From the NCBI GenBank assembly GCA_039030715.1, contig JBCCDU010000002.1, forward strand, positions 43,060-107,059: a DNA stretch of 64,000 nucleotides, given 5' to 3'. Made by a program: the position numbers and the translations under genes. Of the stretch, positions 41,675-50,768 are shown in pieces (the stretch's first letter is position 1; every line of letters starts with the position of its first letter). The notes under the pieces were generated by a model, which was given only the letters and a program-made list of their open reading frames with translations, ran no database searches and was not told the origin of the DNA. Source of the DNA: Thermohalobaculum sp039030715 (GTDB lineage: Bacteria; Pseudomonadota; Alphaproteobacteria; Rhodobacterales; Rhodobacteraceae).

Positions 41675-43228
41675 TCAACCAAGCAGCGCCTGCAATGATC
41701 GAAGCGTATCGGCCTCGCCCGCCGGTTTGTCCCACCTGATCCGCTTGATCCTGGGAAAGCGCATCGCGATCCCTGACTTGTGCCGGGTCGAGCGTTGCAG
41801 CGCATCGAATGCGACTTCCACCACGAGGTCGGACTTCACCGCCCGCACCGGGCCATAGCGTTCCACAGTGTTATTGCGCACCCAAGCGTCCAACTCGCGC
41901 AGCTCAGCGTCGGTGAAGCCGGAGTAAGCTTTGCCGACAGGCACCAGATCGGCGCCGTTCCAGGCACCGAATGTATAATCCGAGTAGAAGCTGGAGCGTT
42001 TGCCATGTCCGCGTTGGGCATAGAGGATAACGCAGTCTGCCGTCAGGGGATCGCGTTTCCATTTGAACCAGGGGCCCATCGGACGGCCACCGGTATAGGC
42101 CGCATCGAGGCGTTTGAGCATGAGCCCTTCCTGCCCCTCGGCCCTTGCTCCGGCGCGCAGTTCGGCGAGATCGTCCCAACTCTCGAACGGCACATCCGCG
42201 GAAAGGTCGGTTGCATCCGGGTCCGCCGCGCGCAGCCAATCTGCCAGCGCCGACCGGCGCTCCGCCAGCGGCAGCGGGCGTAAATCAGTCGTGCCGTCGT
42301 GCAGCAAATCATAGAGCCGCAGATGCGCCGGGTTCACGGCCATGGTCTTCGCCCCGACCCGCTTGCGGCCAAGTCGCTTTTGCAGATCGGCAAAGGAGGC
42401 AACCGCGCCATCGCGCATCACCAAGAGTTCGCCATCCACCGCACCCTGCCACGTCATCGACGCGATCACATCGGGGAAGCTGCCCGAGATCTCGTCTCCC
42501 GTGCGGGTGTAGAGCCGCCGCTCGCCCCGGAAGGCCACGGCTTGAATTCGGACGCCATCCCATTTCCATTCAGCGGCGTACTCGGCCGGGTCGAGGCTCT
42601 CCAACCGTCCTTCCACCGGATTGGCCAGCATCATCGGTCGGAAGGCAAGGTCCAGATCCAACGCCGGTTCCGGCCCGCCTTCGAGCCATGAAAAGAGCGC
42701 CGTATAGGGTGGTTCGATGGCGAACCAAAGCTCCTCGATCCGCTCCAAATCGCGGCCCGAATATCCCGCCAGGGCCGTGCGGGCGAGCCGGGCGGAGACC
42801 CCGACACGCAGCCCCCCGGTCGCAAGCTTGATCAGCGCCAACCGCTCGGACGGTCCCATCCGGTCGCAGAGATCGGCCAGTACCGCGCCCGCACTGGCCG
42901 TACCCGTCTGCTGTAGCCTGGAGACCACCTCAGAGAGGCGTGGGGGCGTGTCCCCCTCGCCGGGCCAGATCAGCGCAACCGTCTCGGCCAGATCGCCGAC
43001 ATAGTCGTAGGAGAGGCGAAAGAGCACCGGATCCACCCGCTCCTCCACCAGCCCCCGAATGCGTGAGGCGGTTACATTGGGCAGCGCCAGATCGCCCGCG
43101 ATGGCCGCCAGCGCCCAGCCACGATCAGGGTCCGGTGTCTCGGCAAAATACCGCTGCAGATGCGCCAGTTTCGCGTTGCGCCCCGGGGTGAAGACCAATG
43201 CCTCCAGCAATCGCGCGAAAGCTTTCAT
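41675..43228 (-). CDS. ATP-dependent DNA ligase
   Basis: Bacterial LigB/LigC-type ATP-dependent ligase of 517 residues: N-terminal DNA-binding domain (1-200), nucleotidyltransferase domain with the AMP-lysine K222 in EWKWDGVRIQ, motif III-like LYDLLHDG, motif IV GQEGLMLKRLD, motif V WFKWKRDPLTADCVI, and a C-terminal OB-fold. Used in repair alongside the replicative NAD ligase. Its start overlaps the stop of the exonuclease gene by 4 bp, the classical ligase-exonuclease pair. Confidence 0.95.
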   Translation of the reverse strand: MKAFARLLEALVFTPGRNAKLAHLQRYFAETPDPDRGWALAAIAGDLALPNVTASRIRGLVEERVDPVLFRLSYDYVGDLAETVALIWPGEGDTPPRLSEVVSRLQQTGTASAGAVLADLCDRMGPSERLALIKLATGGLRVGVSARLARTALAGYSGRDLERIEELWFAIEPPYTALFSWLEGGPEPALDLDLAFRPMMLANPVEGRLESLDPAEYAAEWKWDGVRIQAVAFRGERRLYTRTGDEISGSFPDVIASMTWQGAVDGELLVMRDGAVASFADLQKRLGRKRVGAKTMAVNPAHLRLYDLLHDGTTDLRPLPLAERRSALADWLRAADPDATDLSADVPFESWDDLAELRAGARAEGQEGLMLKRLDAAYTGGRPMGPWFKWKRDPLTADCVILYAQRGHGKRSSFYSDYTFGAWNGADLVPVGKAYSGFTDAELRELDAWVRNNTVERYGPVRAVKSDLVVEVAFDALQRSTRHKSGIAMRFPRIKRIRWDKPAGEADTLRSLQALLG

Positions 43229-44220
43229 TCGCCCTCGTCCTCGCGGCCCAGAAGCGAGAGCGGGCGGGCCTGAATACCGAGGCCGGTGCAATAGTGGCAG
43301 AGCGCCTCCTCCGCCCCATGGGTCACCCAAATCTCGCCCGCCTGAGTTTCGGCAATCGTTTCGATCAGTTCAGGCCAGTCGGCATGATCCGAGATCACCA
43401 GCGCCAGTTCCACACCGCGCTGCTTGGCGCGTTGGCGCACCCGCATCCAACCCGAGGCCCCGACGATCACCGGATCGGGCAACCGCCGCGCCCAGCGATC
43501 CGCCAGCGCACCGGGCGGGGCGAGCACGATCTCTCCCTGTAACTGCTTTGCCTCCGCCACCGTCGCCTGGGCAAGCGGGCCCAGGTGGCGACCCCATTCG
43601 CCGTAGAGGTCACAGAGCTTAGTCAGCGCTCCATGCAGCCAGATGGGACGCTCATACCCCGCGGCCCGCAGCTCCATGATCAGTCGCTGTGCCTTGCCCA
43701 ACGCGTAGGTGCCCACCGCGTGGCAGCGCTCCGGGAATTGCGTGCGCGAGGCGATCAGGCGGGCGATCTCTCCCTCCACCGGCGGGTGGGTGAAGACCGG
43801 CAGGCCGAATGTCGCCTCGGTCACGAAGAGATCGCAAGTCACCACTTCGAATGGTGCGCAGGAGGGATCTGCCCGGCGCTTGTAGTCGCCGGAGACGACC
43901 TCGCGCCGCCCGTCCGCCTCCACCACCACCTGAGCGGATCCCAAGACATGGCCCGCCGGGACAAGCGATACCGTCACGTCGCCGACCTTCTGCCTCTCGC
44001 CATAGGGCAGGGCCTGCTTGCTGCCAAACGCCTCGGCACCGTAACGGACACCTGCAATCGCCAGGGTCTCCGGCGTCGCCAGCAACGCCTCGTGACCCGG
44101 GCGGCAATGGTCGGCATGGGCATGAGTGACCACCGCGCGGCGAACCGGTCGGACCGGGTCGATATGGAACCCGCCCCTCGCGCAATAGATCCCCTCGGGT
44201 GTCAGCGACAGAAGATGCAT
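43225..44220 (-). CDS. Ligase-associated DNA exonuclease (MBL/beta-CASP fold)
   Basis: Metallo-beta-lactamase nuclease of 331 residues with H33-x-H35-x-D37-H38 (THAHADH), GHVLGSAQVV, SGDYKRR and the beta-CASP region up to ISDHADWPELI and VTHGAEEAL. It processes DNA ends for the partner ligase. First gene of the pair. An Lhr-type helicase and a Pde-like phosphatase, often found in the same cluster, are absent here. ATG 44220 begins the conserved N-terminus. Confidence 0.93.
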   Translation of the reverse strand: MHLLSLTPEGIYCARGGFHIDPVRPVRRAVVTHAHADHCRPGHEALLATPETLAIAGVRYGAEAFGSKQALPYGERQKVGDVTVSLVPAGHVLGSAQVVVEADGRREVVSGDYKRRADPSCAPFEVVTCDLFVTEATFGLPVFTHPPVEGEIARLIASRTQFPERCHAVGTYALGKAQRLIMELRAAGYERPIWLHGALTKLCDLYGEWGRHLGPLAQATVAEAKQLQGEIVLAPPGALADRWARRLPDPVIVGASGWMRVRQRAKQRGVELALVISDHADWPELIETIAETQAGEIWVTHGAEEALCHYCTGLGIQARPLSLLGREDEGE

Positions 44221-44321
44221 GGTCTTGCTACATAGCGCGTTTTGCATGGCACAAGTTGACCCAAATTTTACACGTCTCAGCCATGATCCGTCTCCGGCGC
44301 AGATCGGTGGAAGGGCAGACG

Positions 44322-44579
44322 ATGGCACATGGCAAGGACTACGGGCCGGAGCGGGACATCCCCGATGCCTGGCATGTGCTGGAACGGACCAATCCCGTGC
44401 GCCCGCCACGCAAGCGCCAGATCACCCTGCGGCTGGACGAAGACATGATCGCTTTCTATCGCGCCTTCGGCCGCGGTTATCAGGGGCGCATCAACGCCGT
44501 CCTGCGCTGTTATATGCAGGCGATCAAATCGAACGAGATCGCCGGGCCCGAGAGGCGGGATGGGCACGGCGCGGGCTGA
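44322..44579 (+). CDS. BrnA-like antitoxin/DUF4415 family protein
   Basis: Small protein of 85 residues ending in a ribbon-helix-helix region: RKRQITLRLDEDMIAFYRAFGRGYQGRINAVLRCYMQA. This is the BrnA/DUF4415 DNA-binding pattern of type II toxin-antitoxin systems. GGAAGGG lies upstream of ATG 44322; an ATG at 44283 is possible. No BrnT-type toxin is found on either side, so it is an orphan, perhaps acting as a plain repressor of itself or of the divergent nuclease-ligase operon. Confidence 0.8.
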   Translation: MAHGKDYGPERDIPDAWHVLERTNPVRPPRKRQITLRLDEDMIAFYRAFGRGYQGRINAVLRCYMQAIKSNEIAGPERRDGHGAG

Positions 44580-44608
44580 GGGGCGGGACCGGCAACACGG
44601 GCGAGGCT

Positions 44609-46012
44609 TCAGGCCAGGTGTCCCTCAGCCTTTGCCCAATGCATCGTGGCGTCCAATGCGGTTTCCAGGGGTGCGAACATCGCCTCGATCTCGTCCGCGC
44701 TGATCACCATGGGCGGGCAGAAGGCCAGCGTGTCCCCGATGGCCCGCAGGATCACACCGTGCTGCAGCAATTCGTTGGCGAGTTTCGGACCGACCTTGCC
44801 AGGTGCCGCGAAAGCGGCGGCATTGGCGGGATCGGGCGAAAGCTCCAGCCCGCCCATCAGCCCCGCCACGCGGGCCTCGCCCACCAGCGGATGGCCTTCC
44901 AGTCGCTTCATATGCGCCTCGAAGGCCGGGATCACGCTGCGGACATGGGCCAGGATGTTCCGGCTCTGATAAAGCTCCAGTGTTTTCACGCCCACCGCAC
45001 AGCCCAGCGGATGGCCGCCATAGGTATAGCCATGGCCCAGAACCGGCTGTTTCGAGGCTTCGCTCTCGATCGCCTCGGCCATCTCCGCATTCAGCGCCAC
45101 GGCAGAAAGCGGCGCATAGGCCCCGGTCAACTGCTTGGCCATCGAAACCGAGGTCGGCGCGCGCACCCCGTCGGTCATCCCCTGACTGGTCGCGCCGAAC
45201 CACTCTCCGGTGCGCCCGAAACCGCAGATCACCTCGTCATCGATGAATAGGATGTCATACTTGTCCAGTACCGCGCTGACCGCCTGGAAATAGCCCCTTG
45301 GCGGTGCGATGACGCCGCCAGCACCCATCACGGGCTCGGCGATGAAGGCGGCCACGGTCTCCGGCCCTTCCTCCAGGATCAGCGCCTCCAACTCGTCGGC
45401 GCAGCGCTGGGCGAACTCGGCCTCGCTTTCGCCGTCGCGGCCCTCGCGCCAGTAATGCGGCGTGGTGGTGTGCTTGATGAAATCGAACGGCAGGTTGAAG
45501 GAAGCATGGTTGGTCGGCAGCCCGGTCATCGAGGCGCTCACCAGAGTGACCCCGTGATAGCCCTTCTTGCGGCTGATGATCTTCTTACGCTCGGGCGTGC
45601 CGCGGGCGTTCATCATGTACCAGGCTAGCTTCACCTGGGTGTCATTCGCCTCGGACCCGCTGGAGCAATAGAAGACCCGCGCCATCGGCACCGGGAACAT
45701 GTCCTTGATTTTCTCCGCCAGCTCAATCGCGGGTTCGTGGGTGCGCCCGCCGAAGAGGTGGTAATAGGGCAGCTTTGCCAACTGCTCCTGCGCGCATTCG
45801 ATCAGTTCCTGGTCGCCAAATCCCAGCCCGGCGCACCAGAGGCCTGCCATCCCCTCGATATAGCGCTTGCCCGCCTCGTCATAGACATAAACACCCTCAC
45901 CGCTCTCGATCAGATGGGCGCCGACCTGCCGGTGCGCACCTGCATTGGTATAGGGGTGCAGCAACGCTTCGATATCGCGCATCTGGCTGTTCGTCAGTTG
46001 ATCATTGGGCAT
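44609..46012 (-). CDS. Class III aminotransferase (omega-amino acid/amine:pyruvate type)
   Basis: PLP enzyme of 467 residues. Schiff-base lysine K293 (SMAKQLTGAY), cofactor aspartate in IDDEVICGFGRTG (258-270) and the phosphate-cup motif FYCSSGSEAND (114-124). N-terminal HPYTNAGAHRQVG and the substrate-site GMAGLWCAGLGFG resemble omega-amino acid and polyamine or taurine:pyruvate aminotransferases. The exact amine donor cannot be told. Single gene, divergent from the EF-hand protein. Confidence 0.9.
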   Translation of the reverse strand: MPNDQLTNSQMRDIEALLHPYTNAGAHRQVGAHLIESGEGVYVYDEAGKRYIEGMAGLWCAGLGFGDQELIECAQEQLAKLPYYHLFGGRTHEPAIELAEKIKDMFPVPMARVFYCSSGSEANDTQVKLAWYMMNARGTPERKKIISRKKGYHGVTLVSASMTGLPTNHASFNLPFDFIKHTTTPHYWREGRDGESEAEFAQRCADELEALILEEGPETVAAFIAEPVMGAGGVIAPPRGYFQAVSAVLDKYDILFIDDEVICGFGRTGEWFGATSQGMTDGVRAPTSVSMAKQLTGAYAPLSAVALNAEMAEAIESEASKQPVLGHGYTYGGHPLGCAVGVKTLELYQSRNILAHVRSVIPAFEAHMKRLEGHPLVGEARVAGLMGGLELSPDPANAAAFAAPGKVGPKLANELLQHGVILRAIGDTLAFCPPMVISADEIEAMFAPLETALDATMHWAKAEGHLA

Positions 46013-46129
46013 GGTGAAAGCTCCATGATTTGGGGAGGCGTGAACCCTACGCCTTTCCCGCCGGAAGACAAGGTTGACAGCATCGAACGGTGCACCGTCT
46101 TATTGCCCAAGATTTGAGGGGATTGTTTG

Positions 46130-47875
46130 ATGAAAATACGCTTCGCGGCTGCATTTGCCACAACTTTGATCGCCAGCATGGGCGGTTCGCCCAGTGGCGC
46201 TCAAAGCCCAGCCGAAATCGCCGAAGCCACGATATCGGAGCTCGTTTCCGCTCAGACACGTCGAAAGACCGATGTGGACAAGATCCGAACGACATTGTTG
46301 CTGTTCTTCCACAGCGCAGACCTCAACGGCGACGGAATCACTGGGGAGGATCATGAGCTTGCGCAGCAGCTTGTCGAAGCGCGCAGGCGTGCGGAGCAAT
46401 TACGGATCTGGATTTCTTACGACCTGGACGGCGATGGGGTTGTGACGCAGGAGGAACTTCGCGATGCCCTGCTGCCGCGCGCCAGAAAGCCCCTGAAAGC
46501 CACGGGCGGCGTAAAGGTGATCCCAACGCCCGAGCAGATTGCGGAGACGCTGGCGAAACTGATTTCCAAAACACAATTGCCGGATCCTGACGGCGATGGT
46601 CGTACCAGCTTGGCCGAGCTCTACACCATCGCCGCCGAGCCTTCGAAGAGCGTTCTGAAGCGCAACCGGCACAAACGATCCCAGATAGATGGGAATCTTG
46701 ATCGCGATGGCAGCGGAACTGTCGAAAGCGGCGAGTTCGAGGCCCTGCTGGAGGAAACCCTGAATGCGCTGGATGCCAACGCCGATGGCAAGGTCTCGCC
46801 AGCCGAGAAGCTGGCCTTCAAGGCCATGCGCAAAGAGCAATTCGCACTCCTCGAAACCCTGGAGGCCGAGAAACGAAAGGTTTCGCATCGGCTTAAAACA
46901 GCGCACAAAATTGTGGGAGCGTGCGAATTGCAGCCTGCGCCGGCAGGTGCCGAGGTGACCATTCTGAACATGACTGGCGGACTGGCGCTCTCGACCGTTT
47001 ATCTGGACAATCCCAGACGTCTTGCCACTGTCGCCGATATCAGGATCGAACCGGGCGAAACGCCGCTCTATCTGGCCATCGCGGCAAAGACGCCTGTCAT
47101 CCTTCGTTTTGACGGTGCCGTCGACAGGATTGTGGAGTTGTTCGATTTCGGCAAGACTCCGCGCGGCTATATCGGCCTGCCGCGGAAGCGGATCAACTTT
47201 ACCAATCCCGACCTGTGCGGACCGCGGACCTTGTTGCTCGACGGCTCCATGAACGATCTTTTGCCTTTGATGTTGGAAGCGGTGAATGGCAGGCCGGCGG
47301 CCCATCAGATCGATGTTGGTGCGATAACCGGGTTAAGTCTGCCAGGCGGCGAATTGCGCGCGGAAGAGCTGCTTCCCTCCGCCATTGCGCCCCCGTCCGG
47401 TGCGGATGCAGCAAAGCTCTGGTCGCGGATGTTGGAGTTGCATCCGGGCGGGCTGGTCGAAATCGATCCGATTGTCACCGTCTCGGCCCATGATGCCGTC
47501 CCCTATCCGGTCTGGCCGAAGGAGGCTGGCCTAGCCAAACTCGTCTCGCAGAAAAAGCTGCGGCTGATCGAGATGCCCGCCGATGGGGCGTCGATCCCCT
47601 ATGCCGAAGATGGCGACCGGTTGGTTCTGTTGCCCCCCGGACAACAGCATATCGAGGGCATCAGGGGCGCGCGGATGATCATCAACGACAACAGCCGTAT
47701 CGTTCGACGCAGGGACGGCAACTACTACAGGCTGATCCCCGGTGTATTCGAGATGCTGGAACCCTCGGACCTGCCTGCGGCCTTGGGCACGGAAACCTGG
47801 CTGAAGTTTCGCCTGGCTCCTGGCTTGCAGCGTCCGGAGAACTTCCCGCGCGGGATCGAGATCGTAGCGCAGTGA
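46130..47875 (+). CDS. Exported protein with five EF-hand motifs
   Basis: Protein of 581 residues with a signal peptide (MKIRFAAAFATTLIASMGGS). Five EF-hand loops are visible at about 64-75 (DLNGDGITGEDH), 98-109 (DLDGDGVVTQEE), 152-163 (DPDGDGRTSLAE), 191-202 (DRDGSGTVESGE) and 215-226 (DANADGKVSPAE). The last 330 residues hold no EF-hand and I do not recognise them; they look like a beta-rich globular domain repeated in part. Probably a periplasmic calcium-binding or calcium-regulated protein. An in-frame TTG immediately before ATG 46130 is ignored. Confidence 0.85.
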   Translation: MKIRFAAAFATTLIASMGGSPSGAQSPAEIAEATISELVSAQTRRKTDVDKIRTTLLLFFHSADLNGDGITGEDHELAQQLVEARRRAEQLRIWISYDLDGDGVVTQEELRDALLPRARKPLKATGGVKVIPTPEQIAETLAKLISKTQLPDPDGDGRTSLAELYTIAAEPSKSVLKRNRHKRSQIDGNLDRDGSGTVESGEFEALLEETLNALDANADGKVSPAEKLAFKAMRKEQFALLETLEAEKRKVSHRLKTAHKIVGACELQPAPAGAEVTILNMTGGLALSTVYLDNPRRLATVADIRIEPGETPLYLAIAAKTPVILRFDGAVDRIVELFDFGKTPRGYIGLPRKRINFTNPDLCGPRTLLLDGSMNDLLPLMLEAVNGRPAAHQIDVGAITGLSLPGGELRAEELLPSAIAPPSGADAAKLWSRMLELHPGGLVEIDPIVTVSAHDAVPYPVWPKEAGLAKLVSQKKLRLIEMPADGASIPYAEDGDRLVLLPPGQQHIEGIRGARMIINDNSRIVRRRDGNYYRLIPGVFEMLEPSDLPAALGTETWLKFRLAPGLQRPENFPRGIEIVAQ

Positions 47876-47888
47876 AAATCGCCTGCGT

Positions 47889-48611
47889 TCAGGCTGCCAT
47901 CTCGGCCCGGTGGGCCTCGACCAGTTCCGCCATACTATTGAAAACCATGTCGTACCGGGGCATCTCGCCCGGGTTCATCGTGGCGCCGAAACCCTGCTTG
48001 TCGTGGCGGCGATAGATCCAGCAGTTCGCCAGGCCAAAGCGGTTGGCGGGGCCGTGGTCGTGGAACATGCTTTCCGCGGTATGCAGGATCTGGTTTTCGG
48101 CGATGCCCATGCGCGCCAGATTGGCGATCATGTATTCGAAATTGCGCGGGGAGGGTTTGTAGGACCCCACATCTTCCGCCGTATAGACGCCGTCGAAGGC
48201 CACTCCCAGCTTCGCATTGCTATAAGCGAAGCTGACATTGTCGATATTGGACAGCACGACCAGCTTATAATGCTGCTTCAGATAGGCCAGCGCCTCGGCG
48301 CTGTCGGGAAAGGCAGGCCAGTGTTCGACCGAGCGGCCATAGGTCAGGCAGTCCTCCCAGGTGGTCTTCACACCCCATTCCTCGGCCAGGCGGCGATAAA
48401 CCACCCCGAGCAGTTGCGAGTAGATCTTCGCCGGTGTCTGCGCCTGGGTGCTGGATTCGTGGTGAGCATGCGCCTCCAGAATCTCGTCACGGCTTAGGTT
48501 GCGGCTGACCCTGTCGGTCAGGGGTTTCAGGCCGGCAATCATCCCGCTCTCCCAATCGATCAGGGTACCGTAGACATCGAAGGTGAGGGCTTTGAAGTCA
48601 CAGAGTTTCAT
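47889..48611 (-). CDS. Haloacid dehalogenase type II (HAD superfamily)
   Basis: HAD hydrolase of 240 residues. Nucleophile D12 is in LTFDVYGTLIDW, motif II is VVLSNID, motif III lysine is in GSYKPSPRNF and motif IV carries HTAESMFHDHGPA. The layout fits type II haloacid dehalogenases (2-haloacid to 2-hydroxyacid), although many members act on phosphates. ATG 48611 opens the conserved fold. It follows glutaminase by 13 bp on the same strand, so they may be cotranscribed. Confidence 0.9.
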   Translation of the reverse strand: MKLCDFKALTFDVYGTLIDWESGMIAGLKPLTDRVSRNLSRDEILEAHAHHESSTQAQTPAKIYSQLLGVVYRRLAEEWGVKTTWEDCLTYGRSVEHWPAFPDSAEALAYLKQHYKLVVLSNIDNVSFAYSNAKLGVAFDGVYTAEDVGSYKPSPRNFEYMIANLARMGIAENQILHTAESMFHDHGPANRFGLANCWIYRRHDKQGFGATMNPGEMPRYDMVFNSMAELVEAHRAEMAA

Positions 48612-48624
48612 TGCGCGGTCCTGT

Positions 48625-49512
48625 TCAACAGAGATGTTTGGCGAGTTCTTCCAAGGCAACCTGTCCTGCCACCGAATTGCCGAACCGATCAAGTGGCGGC
48701 GACCAGGCGCAAGCAGCGAAGCTATTGGGTTGCACGACCAGAACGCCACCTCCAACACCGGATTTCCCGGGCAGTCCGACGCTGAAGGCGAACTCGCCCG
48801 ACTGATCGTAGAGCCCGCAGGTACGCATGATCGCGCGCAGGCGCTGGGCATTGTTCCCCGCATGGCAGGCGGCATCGCCGGTTTGCGGCGTTACGAGAAA
48901 CATCGCAGCACGCGCCAGATCCAGTGCCGACATCGCAATGGCACAGGCACCGAAATAGGCCTCAGTCGCCGCCATCGGATCACAGCGCAGATTGCCGTGA
49001 GCCTTGAGAACATAAGCCATCGCGCGGTTCAGATCGCCGGTTTCGATTTCGGATCTATGAACATCCGCGTCGCGCTGAATATCGGGATTGCCGGACAGCA
49101 GCCGCAGCTCCGCCAGAAGCGCCTCCGCATAGTCCGATCTTGCATGCAGCAGCGCATCGGTCGTGACAATCGCGCCGGCATTGATGAAGGGGTTGCGCGG
49201 GCGGCCCCGCTCGGTCTCCAACTGGATCAGCGAGTTGAACCGCATGCCGGAGGGTTCGCGGCCCACCCGCTCCCAAAGATCCTCGCCCAGCCATTCCATG
49301 CCCAGAGCCAGTGCAAAGAGCTTCGAGATCGATTGGATCGAGAACGGCTGTGCCGCTTGGCCGGTCGAGAACTCCTCGCCATCCGCAGTCACTAGCGCAA
49401 GTGCGAACGCATCTGGATCAGCCTCGGCCAGCGCGGGGATATAACTCGCAACTTTTCCCTGCGCCGCATGCGGGCGCGCCGTTGTTGCGATTCTGTCGAG
49501 AAGGTCCCGCAT
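48625..49512 (-). CDS. glsA: Glutaminase A
   Basis: Serine-dependent glutaminase of 295 residues producing glutamate and ammonia from glutamine. Beta-lactamase-like catalytic S61-x-x-K64 (SIQSISKLF); other conserved blocks are NPFINAGAI, the Tyr/Ser region near EAYFGACA and PGKSGVGGG. Upstream of the HAD gene and 52 bp after the unrecognised gene at 49565-50563. Confidence 0.95.
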   Translation of the reverse strand: MRDLLDRIATTARPHAAQGKVASYIPALAEADPDAFALALVTADGEEFSTGQAAQPFSIQSISKLFALALGMEWLGEDLWERVGREPSGMRFNSLIQLETERGRPRNPFINAGAIVTTDALLHARSDYAEALLAELRLLSGNPDIQRDADVHRSEIETGDLNRAMAYVLKAHGNLRCDPMAATEAYFGACAIAMSALDLARAAMFLVTPQTGDAACHAGNNAQRLRAIMRTCGLYDQSGEFAFSVGLPGKSGVGGGVLVVQPNSFAACAWSPPLDRFGNSVAGQVALEELAKHLC

Positions 49513-49564
49513 GACCGGCTCTTACCCTCTCAACCCGCCGGGGCCAAGAGGGTGCAGGCCGGTG

Positions 49565-50563
49565 TCAGTCGACCGAGATCAGCCGGACAGGGCGGTTGGA
49601 CTTCGGCCCATCCTGGCCGCTGGTCGAACTCTTGTCCTCGATCATGGTCGAACGCTCTTTGGCGCGCCGCACCAGGCTGGCCCAACCAAGCGCCGTGATC
49701 TGCGCCTGCTCGGACAGGCCCAGCAGATTATCGCCAAGGCCGGTGCGAAGCCGCAGCACCAGCGTTTCGGCAGCCGTTAGCCGGTAGTCCGTCAGCGGCT
49801 GTCCGCCCAGCGCCTTGTCGAAACCAAAGATCCGGTCCTCGGCCTGCGAGCGGAAATCCCAGATCGCCTGCTCCTTGGCAATCGACAAGTTGTGGTGCAT
49901 CCGGGTCAAGTAGTTGCTGGCCTCGCGGCTTTGCGAGATCTGACGCGTCGGGCTGAACAGGGCGCAGGTGAGCCCCGGGTTGCCGCCCTCGCCAGGGAAG
50001 CCGAGCGTACCGCGGTCCAGGTCGATCACGATCGCACCCAGTTCGCGATCTGTCGGCTGCACGACCATCGAAGTAAAATTGCCGCTGATATGCAGGAAGG
50101 CGTATTCGCCCAGCATATCGCAGAACTGGATTACCGCCTTCAGACTGTCGATCTTGGCGCGGGTCAGCACCTCGGCCTTGCCGAAGGCGTTGTCGCCCGC
50201 CTGCGAGCGCGAGCGGGCAAAGACCATCGCCTCGCAGCGTTCACGGTCGCCCAGCGCGAATTCGGCCACGCGTTTCAGTGCGTGCGGCAGCGCGTGGAAA
50301 TACTGGCGCGTCACCGGAGACCAGTTCTTGCCGGTCTTGGGATCCGTGATGCGGATCGTCAGCGACAGCGATGGAAAGCCCTGGCCCTTGGTCGCGGCCA
50401 GATGCTTGGATAAGCTCTGGTCGAACGCGGTCAGAACCGTCTGTTCGATCTCATAGCTCGCCTTCAGGACCATGTCGTCGGTCCGGACGTCTTGCGTGAT
50501 TTCCAGCAACGGAACCTGCTCCACACTCGGAACGATCACCGATCCAAAAACATCACTCGCCAT
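49565..50563 (-). CDS. Conserved-looking protein of unknown function
   Basis: Protein of 332 residues without signal peptide or membrane helices. I do not recognise it. Visible features are a charged central part (FARSRSQAGDNAFGKAEVLTRAKIDSL), a beta-rich stretch (FLHISGNFTSMVVQPTDRELGAIVIDLDRGT), and a C-terminal helical part (TAAETLVLRLRTGLGDNLLGLSEQAQITALGW) ending in a Ser/Lys-rich tail. Codon use looks like its neighbours. It lies between glutaminase and the groEL terminator, apparently a single gene. No function proposed. Confidence 0.75.
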   Translation of the reverse strand: MASDVFGSVIVPSVEQVPLLEITQDVRTDDMVLKASYEIEQTVLTAFDQSLSKHLAATKGQGFPSLSLTIRITDPKTGKNWSPVTRQYFHALPHALKRVAEFALGDRERCEAMVFARSRSQAGDNAFGKAEVLTRAKIDSLKAVIQFCDMLGEYAFLHISGNFTSMVVQPTDRELGAIVIDLDRGTLGFPGEGGNPGLTCALFSPTRQISQSREASNYLTRMHHNLSIAKEQAIWDFRSQAEDRIFGFDKALGGQPLTDYRLTAAETLVLRLRTGLGDNLLGLSEQAQITALGWASLVRRAKERSTMIEDKSSTSGQDGPKSNRPVRLISVD

Positions 50564-50715
50564 AACAGCCCCCAGGGACGCTCACTGAACTAGGTCAGAT
50601 ACAGATGCGTAAAAATCTATGCGCATTCGGGCCATTGTATGGCACGCCCGCTCACAATCCCAGCGCAAAGCCGGATTATTCCGGGCTAAGTCGCCTTAAA
50701 GTTGTCCTAAAACGA

Positions 50716-50743
50716 GAAAGGCCACCCGCTGGGGTGGCCTTTC
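50716..50743 (-). terminator. Rho-independent terminator of groESL
   Basis: Perfect 12-bp stem GAAAGGCCACCC / GGGTGGCCTTTC with a 4-base loop, 25 bp downstream of the groEL stop. On the minus strand it runs into TTTCTCGTTTTAG, a T-rich tail fitting an intrinsic terminator. Confidence 0.85.
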
Positions 50744-50768
50744 GTGCTTTGCGCAACCTGACGGTTGA

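Noticed and set aside
44221..44609. BrnT-type toxin partner for the BrnA-like gene
   Set aside because: No frame of suitable length and pattern on either strand next to the antitoxin.
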